From positions 21,239 through 26,896 of the forward strand of contig DBNZ01000027.1 in the NCBI GenBank assembly GCA_002299495.1: a DNA stretch of 5,658 nt. The letters run 5' to 3'. Both the position numbers and the translations under genes were made by a program. This document shows positions 5,567-5,658 of this stretch, one piece after another; position 1 is the first letter of the stretch; the number at the start of each line of letters is the position of its first letter. This stretch comes from Methylococcaceae bacterium UBA659 (GTDB lineage: Bacteria > Pseudomonadota > Gammaproteobacteria > Methylococcales > Methylomonadaceae). A model generated the notes under the pieces. It was not told the origin of the DNA. It did not search any database and saw only the letters and a list, made by a program, of their open reading frames with translations.

Positions 5567-5658
5567 ACTATTTTATTTGCAAACAGAGGCATTGTTAATT
5601 TTAGAGGGCGTTAATATTTTTTAGCCTTAGTATTCAATTAGATAAAAATCAAAAACGC
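5567..5658 (-). promoter_or_regulatory. AT-rich upstream region of argB with a promoter-like pair
   Basis: On the minus strand TTAACA (plus 5593-5598) and TAAAAT (plus 5570-5575) are separated by exactly 17 bases, each differing from the sigma-70 consensus at one position. The -10-like element ends only three bases before the argB ATG, so transcription would begin at or just inside the start codon. Either argB has a leaderless or nearly leaderless mRNA, or the match is chance in AT-rich DNA and the true promoter lies further up. I see no arginine-repressor box that I would defend and no gene in these 92 bases. Confidence 0.3.

Noticed and set aside
1..5658. Mobile element, CRISPR array, tRNA, riboswitch or defence genes
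   Set aside because: I looked on both strands and saw no direct-repeat arrays, transposase motifs, tRNA cloverleaf or known leader motifs.

Overview
The window reads as ordinary gammaproteobacterial chromosome of moderate GC. I base this on the E. coli-like 316-residue CorA, the arginine-sensitive type of ArgB, the ProC-YggT pair and a Pseudomonas-type methylthioinosine phosphorylase. A methylotroph or sulfur-oxidiser type of gammaproteobacterium (for example Methylococcales) would fit the gene mix, including the relics of a small coiled-coil protein family and of a spore photoproduct lyase homologue. That lineage call is inference only.

Layout. At 1-420 (+) lies the 3' end of an S-methyl-5'-thioinosine phosphorylase gene (methionine/purine salvage). 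It is followed by a frame-broken small coiled-coil/membrane gene (about 451-762, +). Facing it is corA (809-1759, -), a Mg2+ channel. The 369-bp gap 1760-2128 has no intact gene. It holds a short minus-strand relic of the start of a spore photoproduct lyase homologue (1917-2018) and a candidate promoter for the next operon. Then comes a plus-strand run: proC (2129-2956, proline biosynthesis), yggT (2956-3531, a membrane protein that starts on the last base of proC) and an exported DUF4124-like protein with a long helical middle and a four-cysteine C-terminal domain (3632-4687). argB (4667-5566, -), the arginine-biosynthesis kinase, converges on this run, and the two 3' ends overlap by 21 bp. 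The last 92 bp (5567-5658) are AT-rich and are the likely control region of argB.

How the genes relate. proC and argB both draw on glutamate (proline and arginine synthesis), but they lie on opposite strands and I see no sign of shared control. The intact genes are core metabolism or housekeeping. I found no defence system, mobile element, CRISPR array, tRNA or rRNA. The unusual content lies in the two decayed genes, which mark the two gaps flanking corA as sites of past gene loss or rearrangement, and in the uncharacterised exported Cys-rich protein.
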